From: G963677445 sp963678275
GTDB taxonomy: Bacteria; Bacteroidota; Ignavibacteria; Ignavibacteriales; Melioribacteraceae
Direction of reading: 5' to 3'
DNA length: 64,000 bases
Assembly (NCBI GenBank): GCA_963678275.1
Contig: OY782765.1
Location: forward strand, 3,906,001-3,970,000
A program made the position numbers and the translations under genes. The notes below the pieces were generated by a model. The model saw only the letters and a program-made list of their open reading frames with translations, made no database searches and had not been told where the DNA came from. This document shows, piece after piece, positions 19,183 through 28,399 of this stretch (position 1 is the first letter of the stretch; the number at the start of each line of letters is the position of its first letter).

Positions 19183-19689
19183 CAGCCCCCTGGAAATAAA
19201 ATGAAAAACCCGGCAACCATAACCCAATCCGGTCATCATACTCTTACTCTGATTTTTCCAAGGCTAATAACGATACCATAAATAAAAAGTCAATAAGGTT
19301 TTTTTCTTTGCGTCTTGGCGTGAGATAAAAACCGTTTTCGACTTCGATTTGGATTTAATGCTTATTCGGACATTGGCAGCTTTTCAATTCAGTTTTAAGA
19401 TTGCGCAATCCCGCTCTTTTGGCTAAAGCCCTTTGAGGTTGTCAGGTCCTATCCCAAATCTCCGGCCTAAAGGCGCGGAGTTATTTTAAACTCAATTTTA
19501 TAAAGAGTCTCCATCCTCAAAAATCGTAATCCCACCCCCCGGAAAAAAATGAACAACGTAAAAACAATCTCCCAAACCTGAGAGGCCGGCGTAGAATTTT
19601 CGTGGGACACGTAGGACTAATGGGACTGCTGGTTGTTTGCAGGTGTTAACTCTGTGAAATATTTTTCCGGTTTTTCTACTGCACAAGAA

Positions 19690-19864
19690 ATATTGTGTAC
19701 CTGGCGGCACACTGATTTGTTTTCTCTCTTATTTTTTTCTACCAATATTTGCCCCTAACGGGGCAATTTAAAATTGGTAAACAATTATTTGTCCCGTTAG
19801 GGACAGCATATTGGTAAAAAAGACTAAAGAAAAAATGCATAGTGTGCCGTCAGGTACACCATAT
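19690..19864. repeat. Foldback element, copy 4
   Basis: Same layout and same ACCTGGCGG wobble as copy 3, one base shorter than the others in the ATATTTGCCCC stretch. Inner stem loop GTTA. Confidence 0.85.
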
Positions 19865-20010
19865 CAGCCCCCTGGAAATAAAATGAAAAACCCGGCAACC
19901 GTTACCCAACCCGATCATCCTACTCTTACTCTGATTTTTTAAGATCGATACCGATAAATAATCATGTAATCCTCTAATCCTTTAATCATGGTTCAGAAAT
20001 TGGCGGGGGA

Positions 20011-20600
20011 AACGATTAACAATTACGAATTAGGAATGAGGAATTAGGAATGAAAAGAGGCCGGGTTTATGGTAGTATTTAGGTGGTCCTTTTTTCGCTC
20101 AGCGAGTAAAAACGATACCGATTCCTTATCCTGTTTATCTATACAGTCCTGTTAATCCTGTTCTTCTTTGAGGGCTTTGCGCGAGAATCAATTAACAATT
20201 ACGAATTAGGAATGAAAAGAGGCCGGGTTTATGGTAGTATTTAGGTGGTCCTTTTTTCGCTCAGCGAGTAAAAACGATACCGATTCTTTATCCTGTTTAT
20301 CTATACAATCCTGTTAATCCTGTTCTTCTTTGAGGGCTTTGCGCGAGAATCAATTAACAATTAGGAATTAGGAATGAGGAATTAGGAATGAAAAGAGGCC
20401 GGGTTTATGGTCGTATTTAGGTGGTCCTTTTTTCGCTCAGCGAGTAAAAACGATACCGATTCCTTATCCTGTTTATCTATACAATCCTGTTAATCCTGTT
20501 CTTCTTTGCGACCTATGCGTGGAATTTACCCCCGGGAAACGATTAACAATTAGGAATTAGGAATTAGGAATTAGGAATTAGGAATGAAAAAAAAACGGGT
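20011..20600. repeat. 160-190 bp tandem repeat with GAATTAG heptamers
   Basis: Units start near 20014, 20190, 20353 and 20542. Each opens with ATTAACAATTA and GAATTAG/GGAATGA heptamers, then 'AGGCCGGGTTTATGGT', a GCTCAGCGAGTAAAAACGATACC stretch, and 'TCCTGTTTATCTATAC...CTGTTAATCCTGTTC'. The heptamer number differs between units, most in the last (20541-20584). From 20600 to 21047 there is one more palindrome pair (GGGCTAAAGCCC at about 20765 and a CCCCGGCCTGAAGACCGGGG-type hairpin) and no gene. Confidence 0.8.
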
Positions 20601-21047
20601 TTATGGTTATATTGGGGTTGTTCATTTATTACTGAGGAAGTAAAAACCCGTTGCGAACCTGAAAGCGATTATAATCAGGCAATCCATAAATCCTTCAATC
20701 ATGGTTCAGACAATGGCGGGATTGGATGGTACACATTTCTTTATTTTCCCACCAGCCGCTCTTTGGGCTAAAGCCCTTTGGGGGTATCGGCTTTCCACAG
20801 AGTCCCCGGCCTGAAGACCGGGGTTCATACTCATTTTCTGCCAGTATCTTGCTTCTAACGAGGCAATTATAAAAAAAGTAATGAAAACTTGTCCAGTCAG
20901 GACCCGTTATGCCTGAATTTTTGGCCGCTTGAAACATTACATGCTTTATTGTTGTAATAAAAATTGAATAAAATTGTTTTGCTGATACAATATGGTTTGC
21001 ATGTATTGAGGATTTGGTTTTATATTTCCTTTAAAAAAATCAGCTAC

Positions 21048-21467
21048 GTGTTAGAAGAAAAATTTACAATTCCGGCCAGCTATAGTGATGTGGGGACATT
21101 AAATAGCCAGATCAGGTCGATTCTCAAAGAGAATAATATCACCAGCAGAATTTGTGATGATATTGAACTGAGTCTGCATGAGTCATTAAACAATATTATT
21201 AAACATGCTTATGGTGAACAACCGGGTAAAACCATTGATATATTCCTTCGGATTACGAAGGAAAAAATTGAGATAAAAATGCTTGATGAAGGTAAACGGA
21301 GAACAAATTTTAAAAAACCTGAACTCAAGATAAATTTCAAAGATATTGATTCTTTACCGGAAAGCGGCATGGGATTATATATCATCGATAAACTTATGAC
21401 CGAGACGAAATATTTTTCCAGGGAAGGGAAAAATGAGTATACACTTATTAAATCTTTAACGAAGTAA
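21048..21467 (+). CDS. RsbW-like ATP-binding anti-sigma/switch kinase
   Basis: This is a HATPase_c_2 protein of about 139 residues: 'SQIRSILKENNITSRICDDIELSLHESLNNIIKHAYGE' (N box with E and N residues), 'IEIKMLDEG' (G1) and 'LPESGMGLYIIDKLMTETKYF' (G2). The length fits RsbW/SpoIIAB serine kinases, which bind a sigma factor or an STAS anti-antagonist. The open frame extends upstream to a TTG at 20964, but the extra residues are unlike the family, so I use the GTG at 21048; no Shine-Dalgarno is clear for either. An RsbU-like phosphatase lies 2 kb downstream, suggesting a partner-switch pathway; no STAS protein is in the window. Confidence 0.85.
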   Translation: MLEEKFTIPASYSDVGTLNSQIRSILKENNITSRICDDIELSLHESLNNIIKHAYGEQPGKTIDIFLRITKEKIEIKMLDEGKRRTNFKKPELKINFKDIDSLPESGMGLYIIDKLMTETKYFSREGKNEYTLIKSLTK

Positions 21468-21482
21468 TTTCCGGAAAGAAAT

Positions 21483-23027
21483 GTGAGAATATTCACTTTA
21501 ATTATCCTGCTTATTTCCTTTGGTTTCACCAGCGCGCAGGACACTCTGAAAAGCCAGGCATTCAAGGATACGCGCATAAGGCCAAAATTACCCCTTGTAA
21601 AACCCAAACACCCCTCCTATCCCCTGATAAACGGATATATTCTGGTTAAGGAGGCCCAACAGGGCGATCCTTTCGCCCAGCATGAACTGGGGCTTCGCTA
21701 CCTGATAGGTAAAGGATTCTCACCAGACACCAGCGCCGCGGTAAACTGGATAAAAAAATCGGCGGCGCAGGGAGTAACATCGGCCTTATTCAACTACGCT
21801 ATTTTATTGAACAGCGGAACCGGGGTTGAGTGGGATCCATTCAGAGCTTATAAAAATTTCAGGCTGTCGGCTGAAAGCGGCATGTCGGACGGCCAGTATA
21901 TTTTCGGATTATTTTTTACCGATAACCTGGTGGTAAATAAAAATATGAACAGGGCATATTACTGGATAAAAAAGGCCGCCGACCAGGGGAATGAAGACGC
22001 GCTCAGAACGATAAAGGAACTTGAGGAAAGAGGAGTAAGCTACATCCCTGATTCAAGCATGACAAAAGAAACAAATGAAAATCTTATCTATTATAAATCG
22101 GCTGAATCTGAGACATTATCTGATGAACTTGTGGAGCTCGATTTTTTTCAGTTTGATGATGACTCGTCTGAGCTTTCCGGGCAAAATGTTATTGAAACTC
22201 TCGAAGAACAGGGAAGGGAGAAGGTTCAGTCGAAAGTAGGACTCAGCGATGAGGTGGTTAAATCGAATGTGACCGACACCACGATAACAGGAATAATAAA
22301 TTTTGCCGCCGGGGCGGGCAGTCCCGAAGCCCTTTTATTAAAAGGAAAACTTATTGAACCGGAAGAAAGGATAAACTCTGAAAGCATCAAGAGCGCGGTT
22401 TATTATCTCAGGGCTCTCAGACTTGGAAACAGTAAAGGAGCGGGTGAACTGCTCAGGCTTTCGAATAATGAAAAATTTGTTGAAGAACTGAAGCGGGGAT
22501 TGAAGGAAGAAGATCCTGACGCGCTTTACGTACTGGCGAGTCTTTCCGCTTTGGGACTGGCTCCGCAGATAACTGACGAGTCGGCGCTCGGGATGTTTGA
22601 AAAGGCGGTTAAACGGGATCATGTTCCCTCAATTATAGCGCTCGGCCTTCTCTATTACCAGGGAGACCTGGTGGAAAAAGATAAAGAAAAAGCGCTGCAG
22701 TTGTTAAAGCACGCGACAATGATGGGAAGCCGTGAGGCGGAGATCAGGCTTGCCGCCGAAATAATTAAACAGAACAGAACTGACCCGGATGCCGCCGCCG
22801 CGGTCCGGCTGCTTACGAAAGCGTCAGAGGCGGGCTCCGTTCTGGCCTCACTTACTCTGGCTTATTGTTATGAAAACGGAGTAGTAGTAAAACAGCACAA
22901 AGGAAAAGCCTCCCGATTATACAGGAAAGCGGCGGCAAGGGGAAATGAAACCGGCTTTAACGCTTTGAAGAGAATGTATGATGAACTCCGCCCCTCCGAA
23001 GAGGAATTTGTTATTTTTGAGGAGTAA
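21483..23027 (+). CDS. Exported Sel1-repeat protein
   Basis: The 514-residue protein has a signal peptide (MRIFTLIILLISFGFTSAQ) and Sel1-like repeats. Examples: 'AQHELGLRYLIGKGFSPDTSAAVNWIKKSAAQG', 'SMFEKAVKRDHVPSIIALGLLYYQGDLVEKDKEKALQLLKHATMMG' (beginning near residue 375) and 'ASLTLAYCYENGVVVKQHKGKASRLYRKAAARG'. A more variable, acidic middle section (about 190-260) separates two repeat blocks. The start is GTG at 21483; the ATG two bases earlier is out of frame and followed at once by TGA. It begins 15 bp after the RsbW-like gene, so they may be co-transcribed. A periplasmic scaffold role is likely. Confidence 0.8.
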   Translation: MRIFTLIILLISFGFTSAQDTLKSQAFKDTRIRPKLPLVKPKHPSYPLINGYILVKEAQQGDPFAQHELGLRYLIGKGFSPDTSAAVNWIKKSAAQGVTSALFNYAILLNSGTGVEWDPFRAYKNFRLSAESGMSDGQYIFGLFFTDNLVVNKNMNRAYYWIKKAADQGNEDALRTIKELEERGVSYIPDSSMTKETNENLIYYKSAESETLSDELVELDFFQFDDDSSELSGQNVIETLEEQGREKVQSKVGLSDEVVKSNVTDTTITGIINFAAGAGSPEALLLKGKLIEPEERINSESIKSAVYYLRALRLGNSKGAGELLRLSNNEKFVEELKRGLKEEDPDALYVLASLSALGLAPQITDESALGMFEKAVKRDHVPSIIALGLLYYQGDLVEKDKEKALQLLKHATMMGSREAEIRLAAEIIKQNRTDPDAAAAVRLLTKASEAGSVLASLTLAYCYENGVVVKQHKGKASRLYRKAAARGNETGFNALKRMYDELRPSEEEFVIFEE

Positions 23028-23229
23028 TGAATAAATGAAGCAAAAATGAAAATCTAACCACTAAGCACACAGGGAAGGCACAAGGGGCGCAATGAGAATA
23101 TCGGGAGGTGTGTTAAATATTCCAACCATAGAGCAGGCGCGCAAATTTTATGTATTCGTTTCGTTTTTCCATACCCGAAAGAAAAAACGCCGGGGGGCGA
23201 AACCGTCAATAAAATCAGAAATTCCGGAA

Positions 23230-24321
23230 TTATTTCACTTTCAGGATCACCAGTGTAATATCGTCAAAATAGGGGGAATTTCCTCTGAAAGCGGTTAAAG
23301 AATTGTGAATTTTTTCTTTTATATAGGTGGCGCTTTCCTCACGGTTTTCACTAATTATTCTTTTTAGTCTGTTCATTCCGTATTGTTTTTTCTGTTCATT
23401 CATTGTTTCGGTGAGGCCGTCCGTATAAAAAAGGAGGATATCCCCCTGGTCCGGTTTCAGGTTTACCTCTTCGATAGTCGATTCGAAGATTCCCTTGTTG
23501 TTCAGCCCGAGTCCCATACCTTTGGGATTTATCTCCTGGAATTCATCTTTGCTGTTTACATAATGAAGCGCCGGAGTATGGCCCGCTCTGAAGATCGTCA
23601 TATTGCCATCCTCCTCAATGCCGGCGCCGGCGAGAGTAAGGAAATGGCCGCTTCTTAAATTTTTGGAAAAATAATTATTCAGGTTAATCACAATATCTTT
23701 GGGTGACTCATAGGTATTGACCAGGCAGTGAATGAAAGCCTGCACTCTCATCATATATAATGCTGCCGAAAGACCTTTGCCTGAAATATCGCCGATTATG
23801 AGATAACTTTTATACTTCCCTTTATCGGCAGGGATGATATCAAAATAGTCGCCGCCTACTTCACGGGCCGCTTCATACATTGTGGCAATATTAAAAATTC
23901 CTTCGTTTCTTACCTTGTCGGGCATAAGTTTCGACTGAATCTGCCGGGCAAGTTCAAGATCATCTTTAACGGTAAGTTTATCGGCAAGCTCAAAAGCGAG
24001 AAGACCATTGAGCAGAACAAACGCTACAATGACGTAACTCCCGATTCCCTGAACAAAACCGAGAAAAAAAATGATCAGCGAAATAAGATAAACAATTCTT
24101 CGCCCGGGAGTCAGTTTCAGGATGAAAGCGTTAAACAGGCTGCGGACAAAAATAAGGGCTCTTACCAGTTTGTTTTTTGTCGTATCCGGTTTGGGAATAT
24201 CAGAGGCGAAAAAATCATAAACCTCGGCCGCGTCACGTTTAATCAGCCTTTCAATTTCCTGCATGCTAAGATCGCTGGTATATAAATCAAAAATTCTTTT
24301 TATTGGATTTTGGCGGGCCAT
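23230..24321 (-). CDS. Membrane PP2C-type (SpoIIE/RsbU) serine phosphatase
   Basis: In this 363-residue protein, two hydrophobic helices lie at about 68-110 ('IVYLISLIIFFLGFVQGIGSYVIVAFVLLNGLLAFELA'). A PP2C-type domain runs from about 120 to the end: 'ELARQIQSKLMP', 'VGGDYFDII', 'YLIIGDISGKGLSAALYMM', 'FRAGHTPALHY', 'LLFYTDGLTETMNEQKKQYG', 'FDDITLVILKVK'. The metal-binding Asp residues (GGDYFD, GDISGKG, TDGLTE, DDIT) are all present. Such enzymes dephosphorylate STAS-domain anti-antagonists. It is divergent from the next kinase gene and convergent with the Sel1 gene. Confidence 0.9.
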   Translation of the reverse strand: MARQNPIKRIFDLYTSDLSMQEIERLIKRDAAEVYDFFASDIPKPDTTKNKLVRALIFVRSLFNAFILKLTPGRRIVYLISLIIFFLGFVQGIGSYVIVAFVLLNGLLAFELADKLTVKDDLELARQIQSKLMPDKVRNEGIFNIATMYEAAREVGGDYFDIIPADKGKYKSYLIIGDISGKGLSAALYMMRVQAFIHCLVNTYESPKDIVINLNNYFSKNLRSGHFLTLAGAGIEEDGNMTIFRAGHTPALHYVNSKDEFQEINPKGMGLGLNNKGIFESTIEEVNLKPDQGDILLFYTDGLTETMNEQKKQYGMNRLKRIISENREESATYIKEKIHNSLTAFRGNSPYFDDITLVILKVK

Positions 24322-24422
24322 ATAATTATTCTTCCGTTAACTGTTTAATTTTAACTGAATCCCTCTTATCTTTACTGACGATATTTTCTGAAAAAAAATT
24401 ATAATTCAAAGTTTTTCTCTGT

Positions 24423-27400
24423 ATGTTCATAAATCTTAGACGAATAATATATCACTATTGTTTGATAATTTCCCTTTTTTCTATCCCTTTATCCGCCCAG
24501 AGTTTTGAGGTTAGCGCCTATAATTTAAAAGATGGCATGCCGAGTCAGGAAATATATGATGTAATTCAGGACTCAACAGGCCTGCTCTGGTTTGCCTCGG
24601 CGGGGGGCATCATCACCTACGACGGCAGCTCATGGGAAAAATATGACACAGGTAATAAACTAAAAGATATTCACTATATACAGATTCTACTTTCTGAGTC
24701 GGGCGATATTTACGCGCTTCCCGATGTCAAAAAATATCCTGTTTTAAAAATTTCGGGAAAGACATTTGAGCAGATTTTTGTTGAAATTCCTAATGACTAT
24801 GATAAATATTCATTCAGCCGCATGGCGATTCTTGAAAAAAATGGGGAGATAGTTTTAGCCACCGGTTCACATTATGGAATGGAGGTTTTTAAGAAGGGGA
24901 AGTGGAAAAGACTGACATTTCATGAAGGATTAAAAGGCAACTTTGTTAACTATCTTTCATCAGATGAAAATTATATCTACGCTTCAACCCTGAACGGAGT
25001 ATCCCTGGTTGATTTTGATCTGAACATATCTGATTTAAAAAATACTGACATTATTCCCCCCGGCAAGATACTTTTTGTAAAAGCTGAAAATCGCGGCATG
25101 GAAAAGCGGCTTTGGATAGTTGGCGGGAAATGGCTCGGTTTTATACGTAATGACCGTTTTATAATGGTGAACAGCCATATTGAATTTCCTGAAGTTAAAG
25201 GTTTTAACAGGTATTTCCTCTATGATGACAACGACAGAATATTTCTGGGCAACCAGTATGTTATCTATTTTATCGACAGAAAAATAAACTCTATTGAAAT
25301 ATTAAACAGCCGGAACGGGTTAATTTCGGATGGCGCCACCGGGGCATTTCCCGATTATGAAGGTAATATCTGGATTACCTCCATGAGAGGAGTGAACAAA
25401 ATTGTTAAAACTCCGTTTCTTAATTATTACAGGGAAAACGGACTGCTTGAAGATGAGGTTACGGCAATTGAGCTTTTCAAAACGGGGGAAATGGCGATGG
25501 GACATAACCGGGGTATATCTCTTTTTACTTCCGAGGGTCCGAGGAGAATTGAATTCCCTGAAAAAAAATATTTATTGCGCACTCCCTCAAGAGTATTTGA
25601 TCTGCATCCTTCATCAGCTGATTTTTTATGGTATGTTTCTGCCGAAAGAGGAGTGGGTAAGGTGTTCGTTTCCGGAAAATTTGAATGGGTTGAGCATTCC
25701 GGGGAGCTTTATTACACTTCGATTTTTGAGGACAGCAGGGGGGATGTATGGGTTGGAGCCAACAAAGGATTATTCAAACTGAAATCGGGCAAACTTCAGT
25801 TTTATTCCAAACTGGATGCCTGGGGTGTTTATTACGTGAGGAAAATATTTGAACTTTCCGATGGCGCCATTGTCTGCCCGACTATTTCTCACGGGATAAT
25901 TATGATTGAGGAAAACAATGTGAATTTTATTCATTCCGAAGAACTCACTCAACCTGATGTTTACTCTGTTTGCGAAATTTCACCCGATACAATTCTGGCC
26001 GGAACAGGAAAAGGATTATATTATACCGACAGGGAGTATATGAGGAAATATCCTCTCGGAGATTATTTTTTCAGTTACCCTGTTTATTTTATTGAAAAGG
26101 GTCCTGACGGTTCTTTATGGTTTGGCACTTCCAACGGAGTAAGCAGATGGGATGGAAAGAAGTTAAAATCTTATTCCGAATCCAACGGAATGTCGGGCAA
26201 TGAAACCAACCGTGACGCTTCGAAAATGATGCCGAATGGCAGGTTGTGGATTGGAACCGATAAAGGTATGTCCTGCTACATACCGGAATTTGACACGGTT
26301 TCATCTGTTAAGCCAAAACTTGAGTTAAATTACCTGGAGGATAATGAAGGCAAAAAATATTCCCTGGGTGAAGAGATTTTACTGGGATCAAATCAGAACA
26401 GCTTTAACATTACTTACACCGGTTATTCATTTATTGACGAGGAGAACCTGCTTTACAGGATTTATATATTAAATAATATGGAAACTGTAACAGACAGTTT
26501 TACCACCACGCAAAATTTCGCGAGGATAAGCAATCTTCAGCCGGATAGTTACCGGTTCGGAATAAAAATGAAGAATGCGAGGGGAACCTGGAGCGATATA
26601 GTTTATAGCGGCAATATCACCATAAAATTGCCTGTTTATGAAAGATGGTGGTTTTACCTGATATCGGCTTTAATTGCCACAGTCTTCTTTTATATTGTTA
26701 TTACAAATATTACCGGCAGAAAACATTCAAGAGAACTTGAAATAAAAGTAAAAGAGAGAACTTCAGAGCTGAAAAAATCGGAAGAAAAATACCGAAAACT
26801 TATCCAGACCGCGAATGACGCGATTGTATCGACCGATTTGGATTTTAAGATACTGACCTGGAATTATTCGGCTGAAAAAATATTTAAATGGAGAGGAACA
26901 GAGCCTGAAAAAAAAGATCTGTTAAAATTCACGGCGATTCAGATCATGAACTCCGGAAAAGAGTTTTTACAAAAGAGGCTCGCGGAAAAAGGGAACTGGA
27001 ATGGTGAAGCGATGTTTTCGGATAACGGGGAAAAAAGAAACCTGCTCGTTTCTGTTTCGGTAATTACAGACAGGGATAATTCCGCGGCCGGATACCTTAT
27101 GATATTCCGTGATATATCGGAAAGGAAACAGTATGAAGAGCTGAAATCAAGAGCTGTTTTCGAAAGTATTGAAAAAGAGAGAAGGAGGATTTCGAGGGAG
27201 CTTCATGATGACCTGGGGCAGATTCTCGGAAGCGCGAAGTTTAAGCTTGAGGCCTTCGGTTATAAATTCGGCAAAGAAGATGAAAATCTTGATAACGCTC
27301 TTGAAATGTTAAAAAAGGCGGGAAAAGAGTTAAGGAATGTAATACATGATCTGCATCCGCCCGAGCTTGAGAGATACGGACTGGCAACTTCGGTTGAAGA

Positions 27401-27767
27401 TCTGGCAGGGTGTCTTCGTGAAAGAGGTATAAAGGTTGAATTTAGCAATGAGGGATGCCGCGCTGATCTGGAATCGAGAACTGAGATGATGATCTATAGA
27501 ATTATCCAGGAAATAATTAATAATATCCTGAAACACTCTGAAGCTTCAATTGTAAAAATTTTATTATCAGCCGGTGAAAATTCTTTTATTTCTATCAGCG
27601 ATAACGGGAAGGGATTTGACCCTGAGGAAATTCAGAAAAGAAAAAATTATAGTTACGGTTTAATTAATATGGTGCAGAGAGCCGAGATAATAGGAGGACA
27701 TCTGCAAATTAATTCTTCACCCGGGAATGGAACCGAGATAACATTAAGAATTGAAAATAAGGGATAA
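24423..27767 (+). CDS. Propeller-type (Reg_prop / Y_Y_Y) PAS sensor histidine kinase
   Basis: In this 1114-residue kinase, the N-terminal signal/anchor is followed by repeated 'GLLWFASAGGIITYDG', 'GNIWITSMRGVNKI', 'GDVWVGANKGLFKL', 'GSLWFGTSNGVSRW' and 'GRLWIGTDKGMSCY' blades, about 650 residues forming two seven-blade propellers in the periplasm. A Y_Y_Y domain follows ('FNITYTGYSFIDEENLLYRIYI...'), then a membrane helix near 742-762 and a PAS domain (about 790-905). The HisKA_3 box 'EKERRRISRELHDDLGQI' carries H928, and the HATPase ends 'SYGLINMVQRAEIIGG'. This is the Bacteroidota hybrid-type polysaccharide or envelope sensor class, but with a separate regulator two bases downstream. Confidence 0.93.
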   Translation: MFINLRRIIYHYCLIISLFSIPLSAQSFEVSAYNLKDGMPSQEIYDVIQDSTGLLWFASAGGIITYDGSSWEKYDTGNKLKDIHYIQILLSESGDIYALPDVKKYPVLKISGKTFEQIFVEIPNDYDKYSFSRMAILEKNGEIVLATGSHYGMEVFKKGKWKRLTFHEGLKGNFVNYLSSDENYIYASTLNGVSLVDFDLNISDLKNTDIIPPGKILFVKAENRGMEKRLWIVGGKWLGFIRNDRFIMVNSHIEFPEVKGFNRYFLYDDNDRIFLGNQYVIYFIDRKINSIEILNSRNGLISDGATGAFPDYEGNIWITSMRGVNKIVKTPFLNYYRENGLLEDEVTAIELFKTGEMAMGHNRGISLFTSEGPRRIEFPEKKYLLRTPSRVFDLHPSSADFLWYVSAERGVGKVFVSGKFEWVEHSGELYYTSIFEDSRGDVWVGANKGLFKLKSGKLQFYSKLDAWGVYYVRKIFELSDGAIVCPTISHGIIMIEENNVNFIHSEELTQPDVYSVCEISPDTILAGTGKGLYYTDREYMRKYPLGDYFFSYPVYFIEKGPDGSLWFGTSNGVSRWDGKKLKSYSESNGMSGNETNRDASKMMPNGRLWIGTDKGMSCYIPEFDTVSSVKPKLELNYLEDNEGKKYSLGEEILLGSNQNSFNITYTGYSFIDEENLLYRIYILNNMETVTDSFTTTQNFARISNLQPDSYRFGIKMKNARGTWSDIVYSGNITIKLPVYERWWFYLISALIATVFFYIVITNITGRKHSRELEIKVKERTSELKKSEEKYRKLIQTANDAIVSTDLDFKILTWNYSAEKIFKWRGTEPEKKDLLKFTAIQIMNSGKEFLQKRLAEKGNWNGEAMFSDNGEKRNLLVSVSVITDRDNSAAGYLMIFRDISERKQYEELKSRAVFESIEKERRRISRELHDDLGQILGSAKFKLEAFGYKFGKEDENLDNALEMLKKAGKELRNVIHDLHPPELERYGLATSVEDLAGCLRERGIKVEFSNEGCRADLESRTEMMIYRIIQEIINNILKHSEASIVKILLSAGENSFISISDNGKGFDPEEIQKRKNYSYGLINMVQRAEIIGGHLQINSSPGNGTEITLRIENKG

Positions 27768-27769
27768 TA

Positions 27770-28399
27770 ATGGAAAAAATTTCTTTGCTGCTGGTTGATG
27801 ATCATAAAGTGATGAGAGAGGGATTAAGAAGCGCGCTTGCAATTAATGAAAGGATAGAGATTGTAGCCGAGGGTGAAAATGGAACGGAAGCAGTAAAGTT
27901 ATGCAAATTGTATTCTCCCGATATAATTCTGATGGATATCGAAATGCCCGAAAGAGATGGCATATCGGCATCGCGGGAGATTAAGAAGTTATATCCTGAA
28001 ACCAGGATAATTATTCTTACGATGTATGATAACAAAAACTATATTATGGAGGCTCTTTCGACCGGGATAGATGGATACCTGTTGAAAACCGCCGGAATAG
28101 AGGATGTTCATAAGGCAATTGAACGCACAACCAGGGGGGAGAATTATTTTGATCCCCAGATAACCGAAGCGATAAAAGAAATCAGGAAAGGGGACACTGA
28201 AGACAGTCCCCTTACGTTAAGAGAAAGGGAAATTGTAAGAATGATCTGTATGGGCAAATCATCGGCTGAAATATCGAAGGAGTTGATGATCAGCAAACAT
28301 ACGGTGAATAATCACCGCGCGAATATTCTTAGCAAACTTGGTATAAATAAAACCGCCGAACTGGTTAAGTACGCTCTGGAAACTAATCTGCTGGGGTGA
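27770..28399 (+). CDS. NarL/LuxR-type response regulator
   Basis: The 209-residue regulator has a REC domain with D10/D11, acceptor D56 in 'DIILMDIEMPERDG' and K in 'GYLLKTAG'. Its LuxR HTH spans about 143-205 ('LTLREREIVRMICMGKSSAEISKELMISKHTVNNHRANILSKLGINKTAELVKYAL'). It starts two bases after the kinase stop, so both form one two-component unit. Confidence 0.95.
   Translation: MEKISLLLVDDHKVMREGLRSALAINERIEIVAEGENGTEAVKLCKLYSPDIILMDIEMPERDGISASREIKKLYPETRIIILTMYDNKNYIMEALSTGIDGYLLKTAGIEDVHKAIERTTRGENYFDPQITEAIKEIRKGDTEDSPLTLREREIVRMICMGKSSAEISKELMISKHTVNNHRANILSKLGINKTAELVKYALETNLLG

Larger units (their letters stand above)
17500..20010. repeat. Four-copy ~630-690 bp tandem repeat array with foldback elements
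   Basis: The stretch from 17378 to 21047 has no supported gene. It is built from four units whose foldback elements begin at 17685, 18374, 19007 and 19690. Each unit includes a marker similar to the 10-12 kb array (AAACCTGAGAGGCCGGCG, then TTTTCGTGGGACACGTAGGAC), a GGCTAAAGCCC/CGGCCTAAAGGCGCGGAG hairpin pair, and a foldback element. The two arrays therefore share modules but not order. Open frames of up to 124 codons here are translations of the repeat and recur in every unit. Confidence 0.85.

Noticed and set aside
18453..19710. ORFs of 70-124 codons in the second array
   Set aside because: They read through foldback arms and palindromes and recur per unit; no coding character.
17378..21047. 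Diversity-generating retroelement template/variable repeats
   Set aside because: No reverse transcriptase and no A-specific differences between copies; the differences are in loops and stems of foldbacks.
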